NCBI GenBank assembly: GCA_015661405.1 | Contig: JACWMK010000058.1 | Location: 1 to 12,749, forward strand | Direction of reading: 5' to 3' | Source of the DNA: Methanobacterium sp. | GTDB taxonomy: Archaea; Methanobacteriota; Methanobacteria; Methanobacteriales; Methanobacteriaceae | Length of the DNA: 12,749 nucleotides | In this document: positions 6,061 to 12,749 of the stretch, piece by piece | Position numbering within the stretch: the stretch's first letter is position 1 | Layout of the letters: each line of letters opens with the position of its first letter | Program-made: the position numbers and the translations under genes | Notes under the pieces: generated by a model | Told to the model about the DNA's origin: nothing | Seen by the model: only the letters and a program-made list of their open reading frames with translations | Database searches by the model: none

Positions 6061-6693
6061 TCAGTGATCTTCAAACTTTTTGATTAGGTTAAATGCTAAT
6101 ATTTTCTCCATTCCGAGACGTATAGCCATCTTATTATATAATATTCTGTATTCATATTTCAAAATGATTATAGCGCATACTATACCTATGAAAGCTCCGA
6201 AAACCACATCATAAGGATAATGTACACCTATATAAATCCTAGAGAATCCTACTAATATGGCAAAGGCTAATAAGGGATATATTAGCCAGTATTTCCACCC
6301 TTTAGATTTTAAATGATATTTTAATCCTATTATTGTGGCAGCAGTAAATGATGATGCAGTATGTCCTGAAGGGAAAGAATTGCCAGATACAGTCATTAAT
6401 AAATTTACATTGGGCAGGGTTAAAAATGGTCTTGGTTCTACCACCACATATTTTAAAGAAATAACTATGATATCTGTTACAAATAAAGCTATTAAGCATA
6501 ATACTGCCACTTTACGACCATAACTACCACCAAAAATGTATATAAAAATGCATATCAAAATCCAAGCAATCAAACTTCCGAAATTAGTTATAATTGGCAT
6601 TAATAAATTCAGAAAATAGTTATTAATCCCATTTATTAAATAGAATAAATTAATATTTTCATTCAATAATTTGGATAAAATTAAATTAATCAT
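6061..6693 (-). CDS. PAP2-family membrane phosphatase
   Basis: This 210-residue membrane protein has the complete phosphatidic acid phosphatase type 2 active site. Motif 1, K-x6-RP, is K81 to P89 (KYVVVEPRP). Motif 2, PSGH, is 108-111. Motif 3, SR-x5-H-x3-D, is S151, R152, H158 and D162. H158 is expected to form the phosphohistidine and H111 to act as acid. Hydrophobic spans lie near 28-54, 62-80, 113-125, 136-150 and 163-180.

Family members remove phosphate from lipid phosphates or diphosphates, such as isoprenyl diphosphate carriers used in archaeal glycan synthesis; the actual substrate is not readable. The start at 6693 follows GAGGT (6712-6708) by 14 bases, a little long. A TATA-like TTTATAAA at 6755-6762 could drive it. 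It is probably monocistronic. Confidence 0.9.
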   Translation of the reverse strand: MINLILSKLLNENINLFYLINGINNYFLNLLMPIITNFGSLIAWILICIFIYIFGGSYGRKVAVLCLIALFVTDIIVISLKYVVVEPRPFLTLPNVNLLMTVSGNSFPSGHTASSFTAATIIGLKYHLKSKGWKYWLIYPLLAFAILVGFSRIYIGVHYPYDVVFGAFIGIVCAIIILKYEYRILYNKMAIRLGMEKILAFNLIKKFEDH

Positions 6694-6753
6694 AAAAATT
6701 CTTTTAACCTCAAATTTATACGAAACTATTTAAAATTATATTAGATTTAAAAA

Positions 6754-6763
6754 GTTTATAAAC
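6754..6763 (-). promoter_or_regulatory. Putative TATA box of the PAP2 gene
   Basis: GTTTATAAAC lies in the 94-base gap between the UPF0216 stop and the PAP2 start. At about 25 bases' spacing it would start transcription near 6734, upstream of the GAGGT ribosome site. It is the best TATA match in the gap. It is inferred from sequence alone. Confidence 0.35.
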
Positions 6764-6787
6764 CTTAATCTGAGATAAAATTTAAAT

Positions 6788-7195
6788 TCATCTGACTAGG
6801 AAAATGTATTGAGTAGTAGTTGGAAGTTCTTTTCTTATTATCCTCATCTCAGGTCGGTAAATATATTTTTCACTTGTACAGTCTTTCAAATTTAGAATAT
6901 GGCACACAACTTTTAATTCTAGTTTTCCAGATATACGGGTTCCTGACGTTTGTGATTCGATTTCTAAATAGATTGGAAGTTTTAGAAGGTGATGTTGATC
7001 TATTGGGATCATTTCAGCTATTTTTTTAATTTCAGAGGTTTTAAAGCGTTGTCTAGTACCATCAACACCTACTACATGAGGTTTATCTTCCTCTAAAAGC
7101 TCTTTAAGACTTTTTCTTTGACGGGGAAGATGTCTGTTCAAACTTAAAATCTGCTTTTTTAAAAGACGATCTGCCTTGTTAGAATGGTTAGTCAT
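6788..7195 (-). CDS. UPF0216 (DUF61) family protein
   Basis: This is a conserved archaeal protein of 135 residues whose function is unknown. The family shows in the N-terminal block ILSLNRHLPRQRKSLKELL (16-34), the VVGVDGTRQRFKTSEIKKIA segment (41-60) and the PIYLEIES strand near 74-81. The C-terminal half reads as alternating beta strands. Length is typical for the family. It is soluble, basic at the N-terminus, and has no membrane span or cysteine cluster.

No Shine-Dalgarno sequence lies within 20 bases of the ATG at 7195, in contrast to most genes here, so translation may begin without one or on a short leader. It sits 166 bases beyond the DUF22 gene, after a terminator, so it is probably not part of the ATP synthase transcript. 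Confidence 0.85.
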   Translation of the reverse strand: MTNHSNKADRLLKKQILSLNRHLPRQRKSLKELLEEDKPHVVGVDGTRQRFKTSEIKKIAEMIPIDQHHLLKLPIYLEIESQTSGTRISGKLELKVVCHILNLKDCTSEKYIYRPEMRIIRKELPTTTQYIFLVR

Positions 7196-7308
7196 AAAAA
7201 CGTTAATTTATAATAATTACATTACTATTGAAATTAATTTATGAAATAATCAACTAATGTTATTTTTTATGGTTAAGTAGCATTTTTATGGGAGAAAATT
7301 AATCTTTT

Positions 7309-7350
7309 AAAAAAAATAATTAGGTTAGTTCAAATCAAAAATTTTTGATT
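7309..7350 (-). terminator. Terminator of the A-ATPase/DUF22 operon (palindrome plus T8)
   Basis: Reading the minus strand, the DUF22 stop is followed after 11 bases by the exact 18-base palindrome AATCAAAAATTTTTGATT (7350-7333), then by T8 at 7316-7309. The T tract is the likely terminator. The palindrome has no loop and could instead be a protein site; it resembles the palindrome at 2721-2736. Confidence 0.45.
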
Positions 7351-7361
7351 AAACTAAGGGA

Positions 7362-7757
7362 TTACTTATAATCTTTATGGACGAGATCCACAGGTAAAAG
7401 AATTAAAACACCCAGTAAATCATCTACTTTTATTTCACAATCTACAGCAGCTGCAAACATCGCATGATCTGCACTTCTATCCATGCTAATGGGTAGGGAA
7501 GTTGGTTCACCAACTGCCATAGCATGACCATACTTATTTGAAGCGTAAGCGCTTAAAAAACAGATTTTTTTAGAGTGCATTTTTATTTCTTTAATTTTAA
7601 TAGATTTAATTTCTCCTGCTTTGAATTTCATCTCTTCAGCAGCTATTATGGCTCTTAAATTTCCTGAAATTGTTCCTATACTGAATTCTAGGCTTGGCTT
7701 GGCATGTTCGGCCATTTCATGTTTTACTTGATCATATTTTGTTATTATTCTAACCAT
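7362..7757 (-). CDS. DUF22 domain protein encoded at the end of the A-ATPase operon
   Basis: This 131-residue protein matches the archaeal DUF22 family, whose function is unknown. Family-type segments are NLRAIIAAEEMKFKAGEIK (33-51), the GHAMAVGEPTSLPIS stretch (77-91), RSADHAMFAAAVD (94-106) and the closing block DDLLGVLILLPVD (112-124). It has no membrane span or signal peptide. C66 and C107 are its only cysteines.

The gene starts 3 bases after the atpD stop, and its ribosome site GGAGG lies in the last codons of atpD, so the two are almost certainly co-transcribed and translationally coupled. This position suggests a role near the ATP synthase or its assembly, but co-transcription is the only evidence. 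A terminator follows. Confidence 0.85.
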   Translation of the reverse strand: MVRIITKYDQVKHEMAEHAKPSLEFSIGTISGNLRAIIAAEEMKFKAGEIKSIKIKEIKMHSKKICFLSAYASNKYGHAMAVGEPTSLPISMDRSADHAMFAAAVDCEIKVDDLLGVLILLPVDLVHKDYK

Positions 7758-7760
7758 AAC

Positions 7761-8405
7761 CTAGGCCTCCATTTCCAGGGTTTTCTTAATCATTTTTAGC
7801 CGTACAAAGTTCTCTCTGTCCATTTCTTCTAATCTCATCTCGATATACTTAACAGTATTTTTGATTCTAGGGATTATTATGTGTTCTAAAGCGTTAACTC
7901 TTCGTTTAGTTGATTCTATCTCGCTTGCCAGTAATATAATTGTCTTCTCAACTTCTGCTAATTCTATTATAAGGGCTAAGGATTCTTCAAATTCTTTCGC
8001 GGCTTCATCTAGTTTAACAGATGTGTCCATAAATCCATATCCTCTTTCAACGATATTCCTTTGTTGAACATCATAATCCATTACCGGTACAACTACACCC
8101 ATAATACTCCTAGATTCAATATCTACATTCACTGATTCTTTAACAGACATGGCAGCTTTTTTAACAGCTAAGTCACCCATTATAATCTGTGATGCAGTTA
8201 AATCCTTATAAGCATCTTTAAGTTTCTCAGATACATTTTCACGAGATCCTTTCACTCGTTCTAATATATTGAAGAACTCCATTATTAAGGCATTTCTCTT
8301 CTCTTTTAGAAGACTATGACCTTTAATTGCTAATTTTTCCCTCTGTTTTAATTTTAGAAGTTCCATCCTTGTTGGATTTATACCTTCTATCATTTCTTGT
8401 GCCAT
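7761..8405 (-). CDS. atpD: A-type ATP synthase subunit D (central stalk)
   Basis: Subunit D (AhaD) is the long coiled-coil shaft that turns inside the A3B3 ring and passes torque to subunit F, subunit C and the membrane ring. At 214 residues it has normal length. The N-terminal helix INPTRMELLKLKQREKLAIKGHSLL (9-33) is the family signature, the middle (about 70-130) is the globular part, and the C-terminal helix (about 130-210) pairs with the first. The C-terminus is Glu/Lys-rich.

The ATG at 8405 follows GAGTGAT by five bases. The gap from atpB is 35 bases, the widest inside the operon. The next gene, DUF22, uses a ribosome site within the end of this gene. Confidence 0.95.
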   Translation of the reverse strand: MAQEMIEGINPTRMELLKLKQREKLAIKGHSLLKEKRNALIMEFFNILERVKGSRENVSEKLKDAYKDLTASQIIMGDLAVKKAAMSVKESVNVDIESRSIMGVVVPVMDYDVQQRNIVERGYGFMDTSVKLDEAAKEFEESLALIIELAEVEKTIILLASEIESTKRRVNALEHIIIPRIKNTVKYIEMRLEEMDRENFVRLKMIKKTLEMEA

Positions 8406-8440
8406 TGTATCACTCTATAAAAAATAGAATAGAATTTTTT

Positions 8441-9832
8441 TTATTTATGAGCAGGGTGATATTTGGGAATGTGCTCTGCACGCACTCTTTTAAGCTCTGT
8501 TTCAGGTAATAGACTCAATAACTCCCAACCTAAATCTAATGTTTCTTGTATAGTTCTGTCTTCATCTCTGGTTTGAGTCATGAATTTATTCTCAAAATCA
8601 TCGGCAAAACTCAGGAATTTACGGTCACGTTCAGTTAATGCTTCTTCACCTACAACAGCCATTAAATCCCTTAAATCACGTCCTTCAGCATAAGCTGAAT
8701 ATAACTGATCTGATACACCACTGTGATCTTCCCTGGTCTTTTCATCACCGATACCACCACTCATTAATCTTGAAAGTGAAGGTAATACATCTACTGGTGG
8801 GAATATACCTTTACGATGCAATTCTCTGGAGAGAACGATCTGCCCCTCAGTAATATAACCCGTAAGATCTGGTATAGGGTGAGTTATATCATCTTGAGGC
8901 ATAACTAAGATAGGCATTTGGGTAATGGAACCTTTTTTGCCAGTTATACGGCCTGCTCGTTCATAAAGACCGGCTAAATCAGTGTACATGTAACCTGGAT
9001 ACCCTCTTCTTCCGGGAACTTCGTCACGTGCAGCCGAAATTTCTCTCAATGCTTCAGCATAGTTAGTCATATCAGTTAGAATGACTAGAACGTGCATATC
9101 ATGTTTAAAAGCGAAGTATTCAGCTGTAGTAAGGGCCATTCGGGGAGTAATGATTCTTTCAATAGCGGGATCATCAGCTAGGTTCATGAAAACGGTAACT
9201 CTCTCTAATGCTCCAGTTCTTTCAAAATCTCGCATGAAATAATTAGCTTCTTCATGGGTAATACCCATAGCTGCGAATACAACAGAAAATTCTGTTTCTT
9301 CAGCTAATACTTTAGCCTGTCGAGCAATCTGAGCAGCTAGTTCATTGTGAGGTAATCCTGATCCAGAAAAGATTGGTAACTTTTGCCCTCTAACTAAGGT
9401 ATTCATACCATCAATGGTAGATATACCGGTTTGTATAAATTCAGCAGGGAAATCTCTTGCTGATGGATTCATAGGACTTCCATTAATATCCAATTCAAGA
9501 TCAGGTATTATTTCAGGTCCTCCATCGATAGGATTACCAGTACCACCAAATACTCTTCCCAACATATCCAATGAAACACCAATATGTGCAGTTGCACCGG
9601 TAAATCGAACCTTGGTTGTAGAAGTGTTCAGATCTCTAGTTCCCTCAAAGACTTGTACTACAGCAATATCTCCTTTGACTTCTAGGACTTGCCCTCTTCT
9701 CATCTCTCCAGAGGGTGTTTCAATGTCAACTATCTCATTGTAAGCAACACCTTCTACACCTTCAACGATCATAAGAGGACCAGCAACTTCCGATACTGTT
9801 GTATATTCCCTTGTTTTAATATTAGCCTTCAT
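8441..9832 (-). CDS. atpB: A-type ATP synthase subunit B (non-catalytic)
   Basis: Subunit B (AhaB) alternates with A in the A3B3 hexamer and holds regulatory rather than catalytic nucleotide sites. The 463 residues are the usual length. The N-terminal beta-barrel (about 10-75) ends before the conserved GVSLDMLGRVFGGTGNPIDG (85-104). Where A has a P-loop, B has the degenerate FSGSGLPHNE (155-164), which lacks the GKT; this is normal for B. ILTDMTNYAEALREIS (251-266) and the ATPase signature PPVDVLPSLSRLM (345-357) are intact.

Its ribosome site GAGGT sits in the last codons of atpA, and only 3 bases separate the atpA stop from this ATG, so A and B should be made in step, in line with their 3:3 stoichiometry. 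Confidence 0.98.
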   Translation of the reverse strand: MKANIKTREYTTVSEVAGPLMIVEGVEGVAYNEIVDIETPSGEMRRGQVLEVKGDIAVVQVFEGTRDLNTSTTKVRFTGATAHIGVSLDMLGRVFGGTGNPIDGGPEIIPDLELDINGSPMNPSARDFPAEFIQTGISTIDGMNTLVRGQKLPIFSGSGLPHNELAAQIARQAKVLAEETEFSVVFAAMGITHEEANYFMRDFERTGALERVTVFMNLADDPAIERIITPRMALTTAEYFAFKHDMHVLVILTDMTNYAEALREISAARDEVPGRRGYPGYMYTDLAGLYERAGRITGKKGSITQMPILVMPQDDITHPIPDLTGYITEGQIVLSRELHRKGIFPPVDVLPSLSRLMSGGIGDEKTREDHSGVSDQLYSAYAEGRDLRDLMAVVGEEALTERDRKFLSFADDFENKFMTQTRDEDRTIQETLDLGWELLSLLPETELKRVRAEHIPKYHPAHK

Positions 9833-9835
9833 TTT

Positions 9836-11590
9836 TTATACCTCATTAGTTTGTTTAACTATTAAATCCTGGATCTCTTTGATTTTTTCATCAAATTCAG
9901 CTTCAGGAATATATTTCATTTTACCAATATCCTCTTTAACAGTTAAAGCAGTAAGACTATCAGGGGCTGCTCCCCGATCTAGGGCAGCAGTAGCATGCTC
10001 CTGGAACATTATAATGGTTTTAATCATTTGATACTGTTTAGATGGTGAACAGTAAGTATCAATCTCATGAAAAGCATTCTGTTGTAGGAAATCTTCCCGG
10101 ATCATACGAGTACTTTCTAAGGTAATTCGCTCCTTGTCTGGCAAAGCATCTGGTCCTACTAGTTGCACGATTTCCTGTAGTTCTGATTCCTTCTGCAGTA
10201 AAATCATAGCTTCATCTCTAACTGTTCTCCAGTCTTCAGCAATAGATTCTTTCCACCATCCTTCTATACTATCAATGTAAAGAGAGTAGCTCTGCAACCA
10301 GTCTATTGATGGAAAGTGCCTTTTATCTGCAAGTGAAGCATCTAAAGCCCAGAATACTTTAGAGATACGTAGCGTGTTCTGAGTTACTGGTTCAGAGAGA
10401 TCTCCACCAGGTGGTGATACTGCTCCGACAACACTTACAGAGGATATTTTATCTTCAGTTCCCACTGTGGTTACTCGACCTGCTCGTTCGTAGAACTGGG
10501 CTAATCGTGATGCTAGGTAAGCAGGGTATCCTTCTTCACCGGGCATTTCTTCCAGTCTTCCTGAAATCTCCCTCATAGCTTCAGCCCAACGGGAGGTTGA
10601 ATCAGCCATTAGTGCCACATCATATCCCATATCCCTAAAATATTCGGCTATGGTAATTCCAGTATATACGCAAGCTTCCCTAGCTGCTACTGGCATGTTA
10701 GATGTGTTGGCGATAAGTATTGTACGGTCCATAAGTGGGTTACCTGTTTTAGGATCTTCTAACTCTGGAAATTCTTTTAAAACTTCAGTCATTTCATTTC
10801 CACGTTCACCGCATCCCACATAGACTATGATATCAGCATCTGCCCATTTAGCTAACTGTTGTTGGGTTACTGTTTTTCCTGATCCGAATGGGCCTGGTAT
10901 GGCTGCAGTTCCGCCTTTAGCTATTGGGAAAAAGGTATCTTGAGCTCTTTGACCAGTAATTAAAGGTATATCTGGGTCTAATTTATTTTTATATGGTCTT
11001 CCACTTCGTACAGGCCATTTATGCATCATTTGAATTTTTATTATTCCATTGGGGCCTTCTATTTCTGCAATATCTTCTACTACAGTGTATTCACCTTCAG
11101 TAACAATGCTCTTTAAGGTACCGGATAGATTAGGAGGAATCATTATCAATTGTTTTACAGTTGAAGTTTCCTGAACTTCTCCTATTACATCTCCACCTTT
11201 TAATTCATCATTAACCTTCACTGTAGGAGTGAACTTCCATTTTTTGTCTTTAGGTAATGCTGGAACATCTATTCCTCTTTCAATATAATCTCCAACTAGA
11301 TCTTTGATTGTTTTTAATGGTCTTTGGATACCATCAAATATGGATCCGATGATTCCTGGTCCTAGTTCCACTGATAATGGTCCTCCGGTACTTTCTACTA
11401 TTTCTCCAGGCTTCATACCGGCAGTTTCCTCGTATACTTGAATGGTTGCAGTGTCACCTTCAAGTTCGATTATTTCACCGATAAGCTTGTTTGCACCGAC
11501 TTTTACCATCTCGTACATTTGAGTTCCCCTCATACCATTAGCGGTTATAACAGGACCTGCTATCTTTATTATTTTTCCTTCTGTAATCAT
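9836..11590 (-). CDS. atpA: A-type ATP synthase subunit A (catalytic)
   Basis: Subunit A (AhaA) makes or hydrolyses ATP in the cytoplasmic A1 head, driven by H+ or Na+ flow through the membrane part. The 584 residues are full length with no intein. The order is: N-terminal beta-barrel (1-70), the inserted non-homologous region typical of A/V-type catalytic subunits (about 110-200), P-loop GPFGSGKT (233-240), catalytic glutamate E262 in GERGNE, Walker B region YDVALMADSTSRW (323-335), and SPPGGDLSEP (392-401). All key residues are present.

Its ATG overlaps the atpF stop as ATGA, giving translational coupling. The ion used cannot be judged here because the membrane subunit is outside the window. 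Confidence 0.98.
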   Translation of the reverse strand: MITEGKIIKIAGPVITANGMRGTQMYEMVKVGANKLIGEIIELEGDTATIQVYEETAGMKPGEIVESTGGPLSVELGPGIIGSIFDGIQRPLKTIKDLVGDYIERGIDVPALPKDKKWKFTPTVKVNDELKGGDVIGEVQETSTVKQLIMIPPNLSGTLKSIVTEGEYTVVEDIAEIEGPNGIIKIQMMHKWPVRSGRPYKNKLDPDIPLITGQRAQDTFFPIAKGGTAAIPGPFGSGKTVTQQQLAKWADADIIVYVGCGERGNEMTEVLKEFPELEDPKTGNPLMDRTILIANTSNMPVAAREACVYTGITIAEYFRDMGYDVALMADSTSRWAEAMREISGRLEEMPGEEGYPAYLASRLAQFYERAGRVTTVGTEDKISSVSVVGAVSPPGGDLSEPVTQNTLRISKVFWALDASLADKRHFPSIDWLQSYSLYIDSIEGWWKESIAEDWRTVRDEAMILLQKESELQEIVQLVGPDALPDKERITLESTRMIREDFLQQNAFHEIDTYCSPSKQYQMIKTIIMFQEHATAALDRGAAPDSLTALTVKEDIGKMKYIPEAEFDEKIKEIQDLIVKQTNEV

Positions 11591-11907
11591 TTTATCATCT
11601 CAACACCAATTACTCGTTTTATAAGTTTATTTAATGGCTCAGATTCTCTTTCAATCGAACCGTTTTTATCAGGTATTTCAATTATCATCGGTAAAGTTCT
11701 TTCCTTAGTCAATTTATCAATATTAGTTCTGAGTTCATCACCTATTTTTTCTGTAATTATAATAATGGAAATATCAGTCTTAATGAGTTTTTCAAGCGTT
11801 TGATCTGCTTCTTCCATGTTTCTAACTGGATAACCCTCTTTAATACCTCCTAGCATGAAACCGGTTACGGTATCTGGATCACCCATTACGGCAATGTTTG
11901 ATTTCAT
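11587..11907 (-). CDS. atpF: A-type ATP synthase subunit F (central stalk)
   Basis: Subunit F (AhaF) is a small CheY-like protein that binds the shaft subunit D. The 106 residues start with the family signature NIAVMGDPDTVTGFMLGGI (4-22), a beta strand and turn, followed by a strand-helix pattern (ISIIIITEKIGDELR at 46-60). The length is normal. It overlaps atpC upstream and atpA downstream by four bases each, both as ATGA. Its ribosome site AAGGAGA lies inside the last codons of atpC. This packing supports one transcript with coupled translation. Confidence 0.95.
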   Translation of the reverse strand: MKSNIAVMGDPDTVTGFMLGGIKEGYPVRNMEEADQTLEKLIKTDISIIIITEKIGDELRTNIDKLTKERTLPMIIEIPDKNGSIERESEPLNKLIKRVIGVEMIK

Positions 11908-12749
11908 ATTAACATCTCCTTAATCATTGAAGAAGTGAAACTCTCTTCTCTTTTACCTCGAGCTATGATTTTTAAATTCTTTATTTCTACTTCTTTACTA
12001 TTTAAAAAACCAATCATAGGTCCAATTCCAAATTGATTTTTTAATGCTATTTTTTTGGCTTCTTGATTCACGTGATTATTAAGAGCAGTTTCAAAAGTTG
12101 AAACAGATCGCGTTTCTGAATATTTTGGTAGTTCTTCAGAAAGTAATGGTGCATAATCTGTACCTTCTAAACCATTAATAACTGCAGCAACATCTTCTGC
12201 TTCCATTAGATCTTTTAACTTCCATTCTCTGATTTGATAACCATCTGAAATCATATACGGTTCTACATCATCAAATTTTAAACCATCAATTTTAGCCCTT
12301 AAAATAGTCTTAATATTAGTAGTATCTACTATGTTTCCTACATATTTATGTAAAAAAGAAGTATTATCCTCTTCCGGAGTTGCTGTTGTTCTTAAAAGAT
12401 TTTCGAGTAAATATTTCTCAAGAGAAGCTTCTAGGGGCAGTAAAACTCCTGTCTCTTCATATGCGGGAATTAGATCTTCTAATAATTGAGGATATTCAGT
12501 TCCTTCAAGTCCTGATAAAACATCATTAATATTTTCGCCATCGATCAGAGTATCAAGTTTATCATGCAGTGTCCCGAATGGTACAATGAACTCCAAGGTT
12601 TCTTCTCTACTTAAACCTGCTTTTTTCGCTATTATTATGCTTTTAATATTTTTTATATCCCATTTCTTTAATAAAAAAGTGAAAGCTTCTTTACTATTAT
12701 CAGGAGCTATTCTAGCAATTAAATCATAGGTTTCTGCAAGTTGAGTGTC
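11904..12749 (-). CDS. atpC: A-type ATP synthase subunit C, partial (N-terminus beyond the window)
   Basis: Subunit C (AhaC, V-ATPase AC39/d type) is the funnel-shaped coupler between the central stalk and the membrane rotor ring. The frame stays open from the stop at 11904 to the window edge, giving 281 visible residues; family members are about 380 residues, so roughly 100 N-terminal residues are missing.

The visible part shows the internal repeat of this family: blocks such as INDVLSGLEGTEYPQLLED and VAAVINGLEGTDYAPLLSE, each followed by a helix ending in a Leu/Asn-rich segment. The C-terminal EVEIKNLKIIARGK is characteristic. A TTG at 12596 is internal and not the start, as the frame and the homology continue upstream. 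The gene overlaps atpF by four bases. Confidence 0.92.
   Translation of the reverse strand, partial: DTQLAETYDLIARIAPDNSKEAFTFLLKKWDIKNIKSIIIAKKAGLSREETLEFIVPFGTLHDKLDTLIDGENINDVLSGLEGTEYPQLLEDLIPAYEETGVLLPLEASLEKYLLENLLRTTATPEEDNTSFLHKYVGNIVDTTNIKTILRAKIDGLKFDDVEPYMISDGYQIREWKLKDLMEAEDVAAVINGLEGTDYAPLLSEELPKYSETRSVSTFETALNNHVNQEAKKIALKNQFGIGPMIGFLNSKEVEIKNLKIIARGKREESFTSSMIKEMLI

Noticed and set aside
9414..9743. 109-codon plus-strand frame inside atpB
   Set aside because: Antisense shadow; atpB is unambiguous and full length on the other strand. The same applies to the plus-strand frames inside atpD, atpA/atpF, PAP2 and UPF0216.
8441..9832. Missing P-loop lysine in subunit B as a possible inactivating mutation
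   Set aside because: B subunits of A/V-type ATPases normally lack an intact P-loop, so this is the expected state.
1..12749. CRISPR array to go with the Cas4-like gene
   Set aside because: I found no regularly spaced direct repeats on reading the spacers.

Overview
The window looks like chromosome from a methanogenic archaeon of the order Methanobacteriales, most likely Methanobacterium or a close relative. The evidence is an archaeal A-type ATP synthase operon in the gene order C-F-A-B-D, archaeal signature families (UPF0216/DUF61, DUF22), a tRNA-Gln without an encoded CCA end, GGAGG/GAGGTGA-type ribosome binding sites, and very AT-rich spacers with oligo-T terminators. The genus is inferred; no rRNA or other taxonomic marker is present.

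Layout from left to right. Bases 1-862 are AT-rich and hold no convincing gene, only a T-poor A-rich edge and two weak coding-like fragments. A YbhN/UPF0104-type polytopic membrane protein (+) follows, and its start is anomalous. It converges on a flavoredoxin-type flavin reductase (-). After a 327-base divergent spacer comes a plus-strand group: a coiled-coil protein of unknown function, a stand-alone Cas4-like PD-(D/E)XK nuclease with four Fe-S-type cysteines, tRNA-Gln(UUG), and, 26 bases after the tRNA, a COG2232-like ATP-grasp ligase. No CRISPR array or other cas gene is visible.

From about 5800 to the right edge everything is on the minus strand. Read in the direction of transcription, the A-ATPase genes atpC (cut by the window edge), atpF, atpA, atpB and atpD run to a DUF22 protein whose ribosome site lies inside the end of atpD. 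They are tightly packed, with ATGA overlaps or 3-base gaps except for 35 bases between atpB and atpD. A palindrome plus T8 tract closes this unit. Three separate small units follow: a UPF0216 protein, a PAP2-family membrane phosphatase, and a 53-residue single-span membrane protein with a strong ribosome site.

The clearest functional unit is the A1 headpiece of the ATP synthase: catalytic A, non-catalytic B, rotor stalk D and F, and coupling subunit C. It makes ATP from the ion gradient produced by methanogenesis. The DUF22 protein is the only member of that transcript without a known role. YbhN and PAP2 proteins both act on lipid-linked substrates in other systems, but they are far apart here and nothing ties them together. 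I see no mobile element, CRISPR array or clear novel multi-gene system. The best leads are the DUF22-ATPase link, the unusual start of the YbhN gene, the small membrane protein, and the orphan Cas4-like nuclease beside a coiled-coil protein.
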